Below are positions 34,021 to 44,354 of a stretch of DNA of 64,000 bases, piece by piece. The position numbers were made by a program, and so were the translations under genes. Source of the stretch: Polytrichum commune (taxonomy: Eukaryota; Streptophyta; Polytrichopsida; Polytrichales; Polytrichaceae); assembly GCA_950295325.1 (NCBI GenBank), contig OX485804.1, positions 66,690,033 to 66,754,032 of the forward strand. Reading direction: 5' to 3'. Every line of letters starts with the position of its first letter. Position 1 is the first letter of the stretch. Below the pieces are notes generated by a model. It saw only the letters and a list, made by a program, of their open reading frames with translations, searched no databases and was not told where the DNA came from.

Positions 34021-36015
34021 TATTGTGTTTTTACCTTCGGAAGGATTTGAGTGAATGAGGATAGGTAAGGAGAACTTGGATTGAGTAGTTAGTGAGTAGG
34101 CTAGTACAAATGGATGGAGACAACCAAAGTGACTCAAGAGGCAAGTGCATTCGAATTGGGATGAATGGAGGATCACATGGAGCGCACAAGTGGACCACCT
34201 CATCATGGCCACTTAATGGGGAAGGCCCAAGGAAGAATGCAAGGTGGAGGATAAGCAAATTCTCAAAGCACCAATCAAATCACGAGTTAAGCATCGTGGT
34301 TTGAATTAAGTGGTGAGCGACGATTTGGGAAAGTAAGGGGAGAAAGTTATGGCGGCGGAAAGCGAAGGAGGCTAAGTTTGGGTTGAAGCATCCCAAGTTT
34401 GGTAAAGTGTGGTAGGTAGAAAGCCAAGGCTAGTTAAATGTTCGAATTAGGATCCTTGTTGATCATTTGAGGGAGGAAGGCTTAGAAGATAGGATTGGCG
34501 CCTACTAAGTAGGAGGAAATCTCAAGGGCTTATCGTGAGCCTTGAGGGTGCTCACCCCCTCAAGCTTACTATATAATCCCTCATTCTTCCCTCACTCATC
34601 CTCTCTTTCCTTTGTGCTCCAAGGCACCCCACGAGTTATAAGTGTGGGTGTGGGAAGCCATATTGGAGCACATGTGTGTGCTTAGTTTTTAGTTTGAGAG
34701 CCAAGGCTTGTTAGCCTTGAAGAGGGCTTGACCTCTTGGTAGAATTAGTGTTGACGTGAAGGATTTTAAAGTTAATTCATGATTCCAATTTGTGGTACTT
34801 AAAGTTTATGTTTTGAATACACGTGGTTGCAAGTTCCATGTTTAAGAGTTGAGCACTTGATGTTGTGATGAGTGCAAAAATATACTTGTGTGGATTAGTT
34901 AGTCTTAGTGAAGTTAGGAAATTCTCTCTCCCCCTCTCCTCTCTAGGATTTTAGGATTTTAGGATTAGAGAAGAATTGTGTGATTAGAAAGGGGTTGTTA
35001 GTAGAATTAGGGAAATTAGGTAGGAAGATTAGTTAAGGGCTTGAATAATTAGTGAGGTAGTTGGGGATTACAACTACAAAGTTGTGGGTTCATGAAGGAG
35101 CTGGGTTTGTTTAGTTAGAAAGTAAAGAGCTGGGTTTATGAAGAAGCTGGGTTTGTTTAGTTAGAAAGTAAAGAGCTGGGTTTATGAAGGACCTGGGTTT
35201 GTTTAGTTAGAAGCTAAGGAGCTGGGTTCATGAAGGAGCTGGGTTTATGAAGGAGCTGGGTTTATGAAGGAGCTAGGTTTATGTAATTAGAAAGTAAAGA
35301 GATGGGTTCATGAAGGAGCTTAGTAGATAGCCTACCTAATTAGCTCATAGACAAGTAGTTAGTTACATTATGCTAGTTAGTGTTATGTGTGGCTTTCACA
35401 AGTAAATGTATTTGAGATTGACTATAGAGAATAGTGTTTTTTTAACACTTGCATCCTCTCTTTAAAAATAAACCACGTGCACAAATTAATGGAGAATGTG
35501 GAGCACTCTCGCGATGGCAAGACAAAGGAAGCAAAGACCAAAGGTGCGAGGGAGAGATTGACATAAGTCACATAAGTATTTCTTAATACTTAAAGGCTTA
35601 TGTACGGTATGGAGACACCAAGTGAGACCTCTTATAGTAGCGATACGGAATACACAAGTGATAGTTCAAGTGGTAGTATAGAGTCAACGGCGCGGACTCC
35701 ATTTAGGAGAGGGATATCCTTAAGGGCTTGTGTAGCTAAAGCGGCCGGATGGACGTTAGAAGCAAACAAAGACAAAATAGCACCCGAGCATAAGGAGGTT
35801 AAAATAACATAGTTAACTTGTGCATTCTCCACATACGTATTGAAATCGTACATTGAGTTGTTAAACGTGAAATTCCAGTTAAATCCAAGACCACTTGAAG
35901 GGTGAACCTTGCACTATGGACTCATCCAAGTCCAAATCCAATACCGCGGAGGAATGTGAGCCCAAACCCACTACTCGGACTACGGACGCTTAAGGGTGGG
36001 GGGTTTGGCCTCACA
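34019..36015 (+). repeat. 5' LTR (5'-truncated) of the Ty3 element
   Basis: 1997 bp ending GGCCTCACA. It contains a promoter-like stretch (CTTACTATATAATCC near 34565, a probable TATA box) and a tandem array at about 35090-35320 of units built from GAGCTGGGTTTATGAAG and GTTTAGTTAGAAAGTAAA. The last 61 bp (35955-36015) begins TGTGAGCCCAAACCC and ends GGGTTTGGCCTCACA, so it can fold into a hairpin and repeats the LTR's own 5' end motif. Confidence 0.9.
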
Positions 36016-36019
36016 TAAT

Positions 36020-36039
36020 TGGTGCGTCCGCCGGGAGCG
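36020..36039 (+). promoter_or_regulatory. primer-binding site
   Basis: TGGTGCGTCCGCCGGGAG starts 4 nt after the LTR end. It begins with TGG, the complement of the tRNA CCA end, and most resembles the 3' end of a glycine tRNA (UCC type, as I recall its sequence). The tRNA identity is tentative. Confidence 0.65.
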
Positions 36040-36924
36040 AAGCGGAAGGTAGTTACAAGACTTGGAGGCGACTAGGAGACTTGGAGGCAACTAGGAAAAA
36101 TTGGAGACACAAACTTGAGAGAAGGGAAGGAGCACCCGAAACTCGGTAAGTATTCTCTCTTTGGGTTACATTTGAATTCATTGTATTTCAACTATTCCTT
36201 GGAATGAATTGCATTGTCAATTACGCAAATTCATTTTTGAGGAAGGAGCGCGGCGAAGGTACGTCCTCAACCTTTTTGGGAATTTGCTAAGAACTTAAAA
36301 GGAACCTATAACCGAGTAGCTCATTAAAACATTAGAGGGTAAATTCACCTTAGGACATTGAACTTTGACACTCACCTCGGGGTGAGTCTCAAAGTTTTGG
36401 GAGTTGTCATTTCATGCTCTAGATTAAATTAATATTTCACAAAGTTTATGGTGTTGTTACATTGAGTCACGATTGAGGGGAGTGCTAACTCACAGGGGGA
36501 TGCGATTGCTCAAGGTATGTTTATTTCTTCAAAGTGAACTCATTAACTAATTAAGGAATGCCTTTTGTACTCGTGATTGTTGTTATCCGTTGTAGAGGGT
36601 AATTCCCGAATTGTGGATGGTGTGAGAAGTTGAAGGGTGAAGCCTCGACTTTTAACATAATCTACTCGGAAGGTCACCCCCTCACAATCGGTATTGTGGT
36701 GAGTGTTAATTTGCGGGAAGGTGCGGAGGTGATGCTCCGACTTAACCAAAAAATTAACATGAACATGCCTATCCCCTATTGGGATTCTTTCACCTAAGTG
36801 GGCTTGCAGGTTCTTTTCCTCACCTCCTAAAAAAATTATAACCACACCAAGACAAGTGAAAATATTAAGAGGGGAATTGCTAGGATTATGTGTGGTCAAG
36901 TGAAGGTCGATCGATTCTTATGGA

Positions 36925-39900
36925 ATGCAAGGTAGGACTCGCTCACAAAAACCAAGTTTGATAGTAGGACTAGAGAAATCTACTCGAAAGAGGCGGTCCT
37001 CTAAAATCAGTGATAGATTAGAACAAGATAATGTTAGAATAGAGAGTTGTTTGAACGTCGAACCTAGGACTAGGTCAATTCTAGACACCTTAGAACTTGG
37101 AGTTCAACTTGAAAAGGAGATCACTCCCTCCAAATTGAGTGGTGAAACTTCTTCGGAAAATTACACACTTAGAGAAGAATTCCCGGTAGAAGTTGATAGG
37201 GGATTGTTGAATAGTTCACCGGTCACCATGGCCGAGGAACGGGGGATGGATCCACCACCCATACCCCCAATTCCGCCCATACCTCCTATACCTCCAATAG
37301 ACCCATTGGTTAGGCCAAGAGGCCTACCAATTGTGGTTCCACAAAATTTAGCGGCGATGGATATGCCATCTCATCTCCCTAAATTTTATGGGACCAAGGA
37401 TGAGGACCCCTCTCGGCACATGGAACGGTATATCGAACGGTTGGCTAGCTTCCTCATAACCGACCCGGGTTATTGGTTAGTGTGGTTTCCTACCACTCTA
37501 GAGGGGGAAGCCTATGAATGGTATCGGGATCATGCCGAGGGACATTTTAGGGGATGGGAACAATTACAAAGGGAGTTTCTTAACGAATTTAGGCCGGAAG
37601 TGGGTCAAAGTACCGCATTAAGGGCATTGTCGTCATTGAAGCAAGGAAGGGAGGAAGAAATTTCGGCTTACATTAGGAGGTTTGATTTAGTGTGCACTAG
37701 ATTTGTGGGTACCATGCTCAACGACGACACGCTAAAGCAATTTTTCATTCAAGGGTTTTTTAAGTCCGGAACTATTAGGGGTGTTCTAGAAAGGAATCCC
37801 TTGACCTTGGCGGATGCCAAGCGTGCGGCTAGAGATATTGAAAACTTGGATAAAGATCACGAAAGGCTATGGAGAAGGGAGGATGAATTGATCCCACAAT
37901 TCATCCCCATACGCCCTAGGGTGGTAGCGGTAGAACCCGCTAAGTATGAGAACCAAATTCCATATGCCATTGTGGACACCGGTCCCCGACCTTTAGCGGT
38001 TAGGGAACCGGCACCTCTTTTGGCACTACCGGCCCCTAGAACGGATCCACACTTGGAGGAGGTTGAGAGAAGACTAGGTGCTAGCCAACTAGGATTCCAA
38101 GAGGCTATGATAAAACAAATGCAAAGCCTCACGGATCAAATGTCATTAATGATCCGGAGTCAACAACCGGGGCCTCCACCCCCGGTTGAGTCGGGTAGGC
38201 ATTCTTCCGGATTATGGTGTGTCCAATGTGGCCAACCGGGCCACACGCGTCAATTTTGTAGAAGTGGACAAAACCGTGACCAAAGAGGAAACGGTAACCC
38301 ACCTCAACAAAATCAACGAGGTCAAGCGCCACCTCACTATGGAAATGGAAGCAATAGAGGACCACAACCTAGAGGGCAAGGTGGCCAAAATTTAGAGAAG
38401 AAGGAATTTCATCCCTTTTGTGGAAGGTGGCACGCTCAAGGACAATGTTGGTCCGAAGGTCAAGAGTTTAATTGTAGCAATTGTGGAGGAAGTCATCCCT
38501 CGGATACGTGTCGACAACCGGACAAAATAATTAATGTCCCTTACCCGGTGGCTAATCCACAACAACAAGCAAGGGATAATATGCGAGGTGCTAGGCCACA
38601 AGGAGTACCGGCCAATGAACTTAGGCCACCTAACTTATACTATGACCATAGTAATGCTAGGCAAACTTTTCATCCACCGGCGGGCTTGCAAACTACAACC
38701 GGTTACATTCCAATACAAAATAGACAAGGAGTTCCACCTAATGGTAGTAACGGGAGACAAGCGCCTCCAACGGATCCGGGACCATCTAACTCCCAAGATG
38801 TTAGGTTCATGGATGGAGTGTTGGAGGCCACATGTGATGACATGCTTCCTCTCCCAACGAGAATTGGAGAGGAGCAAAGTCAATGGCCTCCTCACACCAA
38901 TGCTATTACATATGAGTTAGTGAAGGGTAAGGGTGTGGTTGAAGAAGCACCTGCACTAGCGGTAACTACTAGGGCTAGGAGAGGGGATGCCCCGTTGGAG
39001 GTAGGAATGGGAGAGCAAGGAAATTACTCTTCGGATGAAGAGATTAATCTCTCCGAGTTGGATAGGGTAGCTAGAAGAGCTACTAAGGATGTGGAGAGGG
39101 AAAATATAATTTTACAAGATAGGGAGAGGACTAATGCGGTACATGACTTGGATAATAGCGATGTGGGTGAATGGGAAGGACCGGGGGTTCCCGTAGACGA
39201 ATTCGACGTAGTGGGTAATTCTAAGGTGGAAAGATCTACCGGGTACGACTTGTGGGCGGACCTTAGTACACTCAAGGCGGATATTACTTTCGGCCAACTA
39301 TTGGAAATTTCACCCACGGCAAGGAAAACATTAAAGGAGGGAATGCCGGTACACAAGAGGATGAGGAAGGTGAAAGCTAAAATAGCCGCTAGGATCCAAT
39401 CACAAGGTGGAAGAGACGTGAAAGCTATAGAAATAGAAGTTGTTATAGTAGATAAGGTGGTTCCTAATGTGCTAGTCGACGGAGGGAGTAGTCTAAATAT
39501 ACTACCGGAGGATACTATGAAAAAATTGGGACTTGGACTCACGGGGCCTTCACCTTTGGTCATAAATATGGCAAATCAAAGTTCGACTACGCCTTTGGGG
39601 ATGATCAAGGATTGTAGAATGACTACGGGAGGTGAGGAGTACTTGGTCACCTTCCATGTCATTAAAATGCACTCCAACAAGGACACCTTCCCCATTTTGC
39701 TAGGTAGGCCTTGGTTGCGGATGGCGAATGCTATGGTCAATTGGGGTGGACCTAAACCATCCATCACTTATGGTCCGGAGGGTAATAGGGTCATAGTGTC
39801 CATTGGTTCATTAGAAGGATGGATGAAGAAGGAGATGTATTTGCCATTGGAGAAGGAAATTGATGACTTAAACGAGAATGAGATTGGCAAGGCATTGGTG

Positions 39901-42900
39901 GGAGTCGTCCATCCCGAAGGTCAAAGGGTTGTTATAGATTCGGGCTCGGGAAGTCTAGGTCCTAATTTTTACAATTATGGGGATAATGGGGATTATGCCC
40001 AATGGCTAAGGGAGTACCCCGAGTCCGAGGTTGATGTAATGGTTACATTTCACCAAGTAGGCTTAGGGAGTGAATTTCCTAGTGTTAGTTTAGGAGAGGG
40101 CTCATTGTTGGAGCCATGTGAGGCGCTCACCGAGGAAGAGTGGGTTAGCGGTGGGTTAACACCTTGGGTAGATGACGTGGAAGAGGGTGAGGTTAGTTTA
40201 ATTCATGTAGATGGGACTCAAGAGGAGGATGTGATTATTGAGTCATCGAAATTGGAGGAGCCTTTACATTTCAAGACCACGTCTACGGGGATAGTTGTAG
40301 GTCAAGATGTGAAAGATTACCCCAATGTGCCTTCCGATTGGTATCGGAACAAAGAGGAACAAGCACATGTGTCGGAAGCGGATTGGCGGTACGTGGATGT
40401 GAAATTAAAGAATGGAAAAACCCGACAAATGAAGATGGGCTCCAAATTGGGGGAGAAAGAGGTTAGGGAGTATAGCAATTTGGTGGATGAGTTTAGTGAT
40501 ACTTTTGCATGGTCCTACGATGAGCTTAAGGGAATTCCTAGGGAAATGGTAGAGCACCGGATTCCTTTAATTCCGGGGGCGAGGCCAATTAGACAAAAGG
40601 AGAGGAGGATGAATCCTCAATTGCAATTGTTGGTGAAAGCGGAATTGGAAAGGTTATTGAAGGCCGGGTTTATCAAGCCGGTGGAAATCACGGATTGGGT
40701 TTCTCCTATGGTCTTAGTAAAGAAAAAAAATGGGAAATTAAGGGTTTGTGTCGACTATAGGAAATCGAATTCGTGCACACAAAAGGATCACTTCCCCTTA
40801 CCTTTTATTACCTTGTTGCTTGAGGAGGTTGGAGGTCATTCGCGATATACCTTTATGGATGGGTATGCGGGTTATAATCAAATTTCCATAGCCCTCCAAG
40901 ATATCCATAAAACGGCTTTTACTACACCTTGGGGTACTTTTGTGTGGGTAGTGATGCCATTTGGGTTATGTAATGCCCCGGCTACTTTCCAACGATTAGT
41001 AATGTATATCTTCACCGACTTGTTGTTCAAATCCATGACCGTCTTTGTGGACGATTTTAGCACACAAAGTAATGTGGATGATCACCTACATTGTGTTAGG
41101 GAGGCATTGGTTAGGTGTAGGAAGATGAGGTTAGCATTGAACCCGGATAAGACATTTTTGGGAGTGAATAAGGGAGTGTTGTTGGGTTATGTTGTTAGTG
41201 AGAAAGGTAGAGAACCCGATCCGGATAAGATTGCGGCCATAAGCGACTTGGCAACTCCAACCAATTCCAAGGGGATCTCTAAGTTGTTAGGACATGTGGG
41301 ATGGTACCGGGAACTTATTCCTAATTTTTCAAAGATAGCGGTGCCCATTACCCATTTGCTCAAAAAGGATGTCAAATTCGAGTGGACGGATGCTTGTCAA
41401 AAAGCCTTTGAGGAATTGCGGGATAGGTTGAGCACCTATCCGGTGTTGATACCACCCAATTGGGGTAAACCTTTTCACGTCTATTGTGATGCTAGTAATG
41501 TGGCAATAGGGAGTGCGCTTTGTCAAGCAACGGGAGAAAAAGAGAAGGATCAACCTATAGCTTATGCGAGTAAGCAATTGACCCCCGCCGAAAGAAACTA
41601 CTCTACAACGGAGAGGGAGTGCCTAGCCATGGTGTTTTCCGTTAAAAAGTTTAGGCATTACCTCATGTGCAACCCGGTTGTATTTTTTGTTGACCACATG
41701 GCTATCAAGTATCTAATTAACAAGGCGGAGTTAAGTGGTAGGTTAGCTAGGTGGGTTTTGTTATTAGAAGAATTCGACTACACGGTGGAATATAAACCGG
41801 GTCGTATGCATTTACAAGCGGACCACTTGTCTAGGTTGTCGGAGGAGATAGGAAAAAATCCGGTAAATGATATGTTAGTAGATGATAGCCTCTTTGTGGT
41901 CACTTCTACACCGGAGTGGTATGCGGGCATAGTGGAATTTCTAACAACCCACAAGTTGCCCAAAGAGTGGACAAAAGAAGAGAGAAGGAAGGTGAGGGTA
42001 AATAGTAGGCAATTTGTTGTAGTGGGCCATAGGTTGTTTAGAAGGGGGTCCGATGGTATTTTACGACGATGCGTGTCAAAAACGGAGGTTGAAGCGATTT
42101 TAATCGCTTGCCACGATAGCGCTTGCGGCGGTCACTTCTCGGGTCAACTCACCGGGCAAAAAATACTTAGAGCGGGCTACTTTTGGCCTACACTATTTAA
42201 GGACGCCCATGACTATGTAAGGAAATGCGACGCTTGCCAACGGTATGCCCGAGACGACCTTAGAATGGAGATGCCTTTACATGTATCATTACCCTTAATT
42301 CCTTTCGAAAAATGGGGCATCGACTATGTGGGTGAGGTCCATCCCCAATCTTCAAAAGGAATGAAATATATTGTGGTGGCAACCGAGTACCTCACCAAGT
42401 GGGCGGAAGCCAAAGCGGTGAAGACCGACACGGCGGAACACGCGGCAACATTTATGTACGAAAACATAATTTCGCGGTTCGGGGTGCCGAAGATCCTAGT
42501 AAGCGATAGGGGTACTCACTTTTTGAATGACTTGATTCGAGAGATGACAGAGAAATTTAAAATTGATCACCGGAAGACTACTCCCTACCACCCACAAACC
42601 AATGGACAAACGGAAAGGGTTAACGGAATTTTGGTGAGTATACTACGCAAGACGGTTATAGACTCGAAGCGGGATTGGGATACGAAACTAACGGCGGCAC
42701 TTTGGGCATACCGTACAACCTATAAGGTAACTACGCGTGCTACACCATTTTCCTTAGTCTATGGTCTTGAAGCGACACTACCAATCGAATATGAAGTCGA
42801 GTCACTTAGGGTGGCCGTGAGTACGAGACTTACCGAAAGTCAATCCTTACGAAATCGACTAACCGATTTGGAAGCACTTGACGAAGGGAGGAGAATGGCG

Positions 42901-43164
42901 GCTCAACATATTGAGGCAATCCAAAGAAGGAGAAAGATTACTTTCGACAAACGACATAAGAGAAGGGCCCTAACACCGGGAATGATGGTCATGATTCAAG
43001 ACGCACGAAAGCTTGAATTTCCGGCGAAATTCAATGCGGTATGGTTAGGACCTTACCTTGTCTATGAGGTCTTTCCTAATAATTCAATTCAATTGGAAAC
43101 GTTGAATGGTGAGCTCTTTCCTACCCGTACATCGGGAAGTAGATGTAAGGAGTACCGAGCTTGA
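36925..43164 (+). CDS. Gag-Pol polyprotein of the Ty3 element, intact
   Basis: 2079 residues in one frame without a stop or shift. In order: basic N terminus; a Pro-Ile repeat (about 109-124); a Gag core (about 150-300, W-rich, FYGTKDEDPSRHMERYI); two Cys/His knuckles at about 432 (CVQCGQPGHTRQFC) and 517 (CSNCGGSHPSDTC, spaced one residue short); protease with DGGSS at about 852; reverse transcriptase about 1211-1440 with FVDD at 1374-1377; RNase H (YCDASNVAIGSAL, about 1518); integrase with HHCC zinc region (about 1730-1775) and catalytic D, D, E near 1800, 1860 and 1897. It ends in a GPY-like segment (WLGPYLVYEVF) and RCKEYRA; no chromodomain. Gag and Pol share one frame, so balance must come from processing. 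Probably still capable of making protein, but the truncated 5' LTR may weaken its promoter. Confidence 0.93.
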   Translation: MQGRTRSQKPSLIVGLEKSTRKRRSSKISDRLEQDNVRIESCLNVEPRTRSILDTLELGVQLEKEITPSKLSGETSSENYTLREEFPVEVDRGLLNSSPVTMAEERGMDPPPIPPIPPIPPIPPIDPLVRPRGLPIVVPQNLAAMDMPSHLPKFYGTKDEDPSRHMERYIERLASFLITDPGYWLVWFPTTLEGEAYEWYRDHAEGHFRGWEQLQREFLNEFRPEVGQSTALRALSSLKQGREEEISAYIRRFDLVCTRFVGTMLNDDTLKQFFIQGFFKSGTIRGVLERNPLTLADAKRAARDIENLDKDHERLWRREDELIPQFIPIRPRVVAVEPAKYENQIPYAIVDTGPRPLAVREPAPLLALPAPRTDPHLEEVERRLGASQLGFQEAMIKQMQSLTDQMSLMIRSQQPGPPPPVESGRHSSGLWCVQCGQPGHTRQFCRSGQNRDQRGNGNPPQQNQRGQAPPHYGNGSNRGPQPRGQGGQNLEKKEFHPFCGRWHAQGQCWSEGQEFNCSNCGGSHPSDTCRQPDKIINVPYPVANPQQQARDNMRGARPQGVPANELRPPNLYYDHSNARQTFHPPAGLQTTTGYIPIQNRQGVPPNGSNGRQAPPTDPGPSNSQDVRFMDGVLEATCDDMLPLPTRIGEEQSQWPPHTNAITYELVKGKGVVEEAPALAVTTRARRGDAPLEVGMGEQGNYSSDEEINLSELDRVARRATKDVERENIILQDRERTNAVHDLDNSDVGEWEGPGVPVDEFDVVGNSKVERSTGYDLWADLSTLKADITFGQLLEISPTARKTLKEGMPVHKRMRKVKAKIAARIQSQGGRDVKAIEIEVVIVDKVVPNVLVDGGSSLNILPEDTMKKLGLGLTGPSPLVINMANQSSTTPLGMIKDCRMTTGGEEYLVTFHVIKMHSNKDTFPILLGRPWLRMANAMVNWGGPKPSITYGPEGNRVIVSIGSLEGWMKKEMYLPLEKEIDDLNENEIGKALVGVVHPEGQRVVIDSGSGSLGPNFYNYGDNGDYAQWLREYPESEVDVMVTFHQVGLGSEFPSVSLGEGSLLEPCEALTEEEWVSGGLTPWVDDVEEGEVSLIHVDGTQEEDVIIESSKLEEPLHFKTTSTGIVVGQDVKDYPNVPSDWYRNKEEQAHVSEADWRYVDVKLKNGKTRQMKMGSKLGEKEVREYSNLVDEFSDTFAWSYDELKGIPREMVEHRIPLIPGARPIRQKERRMNPQLQLLVKAELERLLKAGFIKPVEITDWVSPMVLVKKKNGKLRVCVDYRKSNSCTQKDHFPLPFITLLLEEVGGHSRYTFMDGYAGYNQISIALQDIHKTAFTTPWGTFVWVVMPFGLCNAPATFQRLVMYIFTDLLFKSMTVFVDDFSTQSNVDDHLHCVREALVRCRKMRLALNPDKTFLGVNKGVLLGYVVSEKGREPDPDKIAAISDLATPTNSKGISKLLGHVGWYRELIPNFSKIAVPITHLLKKDVKFEWTDACQKAFEELRDRLSTYPVLIPPNWGKPFHVYCDASNVAIGSALCQATGEKEKDQPIAYASKQLTPAERNYSTTERECLAMVFSVKKFRHYLMCNPVVFFVDHMAIKYLINKAELSGRLARWVLLLEEFDYTVEYKPGRMHLQADHLSRLSEEIGKNPVNDMLVDDSLFVVTSTPEWYAGIVEFLTTHKLPKEWTKEERRKVRVNSRQFVVVGHRLFRRGSDGILRRCVSKTEVEAILIACHDSACGGHFSGQLTGQKILRAGYFWPTLFKDAHDYVRKCDACQRYARDDLRMEMPLHVSLPLIPFEKWGIDYVGEVHPQSSKGMKYIVVATEYLTKWAEAKAVKTDTAEHAATFMYENIISRFGVPKILVSDRGTHFLNDLIREMTEKFKIDHRKTTPYHPQTNGQTERVNGILVSILRKTVIDSKRDWDTKLTAALWAYRTTYKVTTRATPFSLVYGLEATLPIEYEVESLRVAVSTRLTESQSLRNRLTDLEALDEGRRMAAQHIEAIQRRRKITFDKRHKRRALTPGMMVMIQDARKLEFPAKFNAVWLGPYLVYEVFPNNSIQLETLNGELFPTRTSGSRCKEYRA

Positions 43165-43225
43165 CTAGGCAACTTACCCTTGGAGCAAGAGATGTTTGGA
43201 TTCATCCCCCGATGGTCGCCAATTA

Positions 43226-43380
43226 TGTGAGCCCAAAAGGGTGCCCACATTTAGTCTTAGACCCTTGAAACGTTAGTTGATGCACTTTGAAGTAGCATGT
43301 TACTTCACAAAAATATAAAAAGAATGAAATGTTAGTCTTAGAAGTACCATGTTGTAAGAGGCTAGGATGTGAGTTGTTAT
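43226..43380 (+). repeat. 3' LTR, first part (before the solo-LTR insertion)
   Basis: Starts TGTGAGCCCAAAAGGG and runs to GTTAT (43376-43380), the left target copy of the nested solo LTR. It has no counterpart in the truncated 5' LTR, so its start is inferred from the terminal inverted repeat with 46340-46351. The 9 bp before it, CGCCAATTA, mirror the TAATTGGTG that follows the 5' LTR. Confidence 0.7.
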
Positions 43381-44354
43381 TGTCGCAACCCTTGCTAGGT
43401 CCCTTAAAAATCTTGCCAATTTTCCTTTCTAGCAAAGGTTACGAGCGCTAACCCTTCGCATACCGCCATGCTAATGGTTAGCTCCTCTTACCCCGGACCA
43501 CATAGTTCATAGAAGGAGAACCAACCCTCCTACTTTGCTTTCGGGACTCACCCCTTAATCGGTAACCCATTTCTTTGATGTGGACTTCCATCCATGGAAG
43601 TCCAATCCTATGTTGATCATCGTGTTGCCGGAGCAACACTACAACAACCCGAACCATACTAGGCAACTATGGCCTCACAATGGGCCAAAGCCCATGGAGG
43701 CCGTGCCGTTCGGCCTCGGGTGGGTGAGGCCACACCACCTCACCCATATAAGCCTCTAGGACTCTATGCGGGGCCCCTACCCCACCGTCAACCAACCTCT
43801 TGTCTCTCTACCAAGAGTTGGGGCCAAGTGGACATTTTCCCTTAGCCGCTGGAGCCTAGAAGCCCCCACAGCTTCAGACCATCATAACTTCCTTGTATGA
43901 TGTCTGATCATAACAACCAACCACTCCATCCTCATCTACGCTTCACGTAGATGCCGATGGACTCCTCACTTGCCCCATTCGGGCAAGTGGTGAGGAAGTT
44001 ATGCCTGTTTGAACCTTGGCAGTCCCGGGAATCACTCCCAGGCACTGCTGTACCAGGGCGCTGTCCCGGGACAGCGCCCCACTCAAATGGCCATAACTCC
44101 TAGCTCACACCTCCGATTGAGGTGTTCTTGAGCATTCTAGAATCACCACGCCATGAGCTACGCATAGCTCATGGCCTTACCCTTGTGCCTCCTAGTGTCC
44201 GTGGGTGGGAGGCGTTCCCAACGCCCGGGGCCCTCACCCACACTAGGATCACTTGGGCCCTCTCACCAATGGCGCCACAAGTCCCGGGTGTCACTCCGGG
44301 GTCCCCCTTGTGCCCATGGTGTTTTGGGCACTCCTCATGGAGAGGTGCGCGACA
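43381..44354. mobile_element. solo LTR (family S), nested in the 3' LTR
   Basis: 974 bp from TGTCGCAACCC to GTGCGCGACA, with the perfect terminal repeat TGTCGC / GCGACA. It is flanked by GTTAT on both sides (43376-43380 and 44355-44359). It contains ACCCATATAAGCCTCTAGG (about 43742), a likely TATA box of the LTR promoter. A second copy with its own target duplication is at 58316-59288. The internal coding part is gone, as expected after recombination between the two LTRs of a complete element. Confidence 0.93.
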
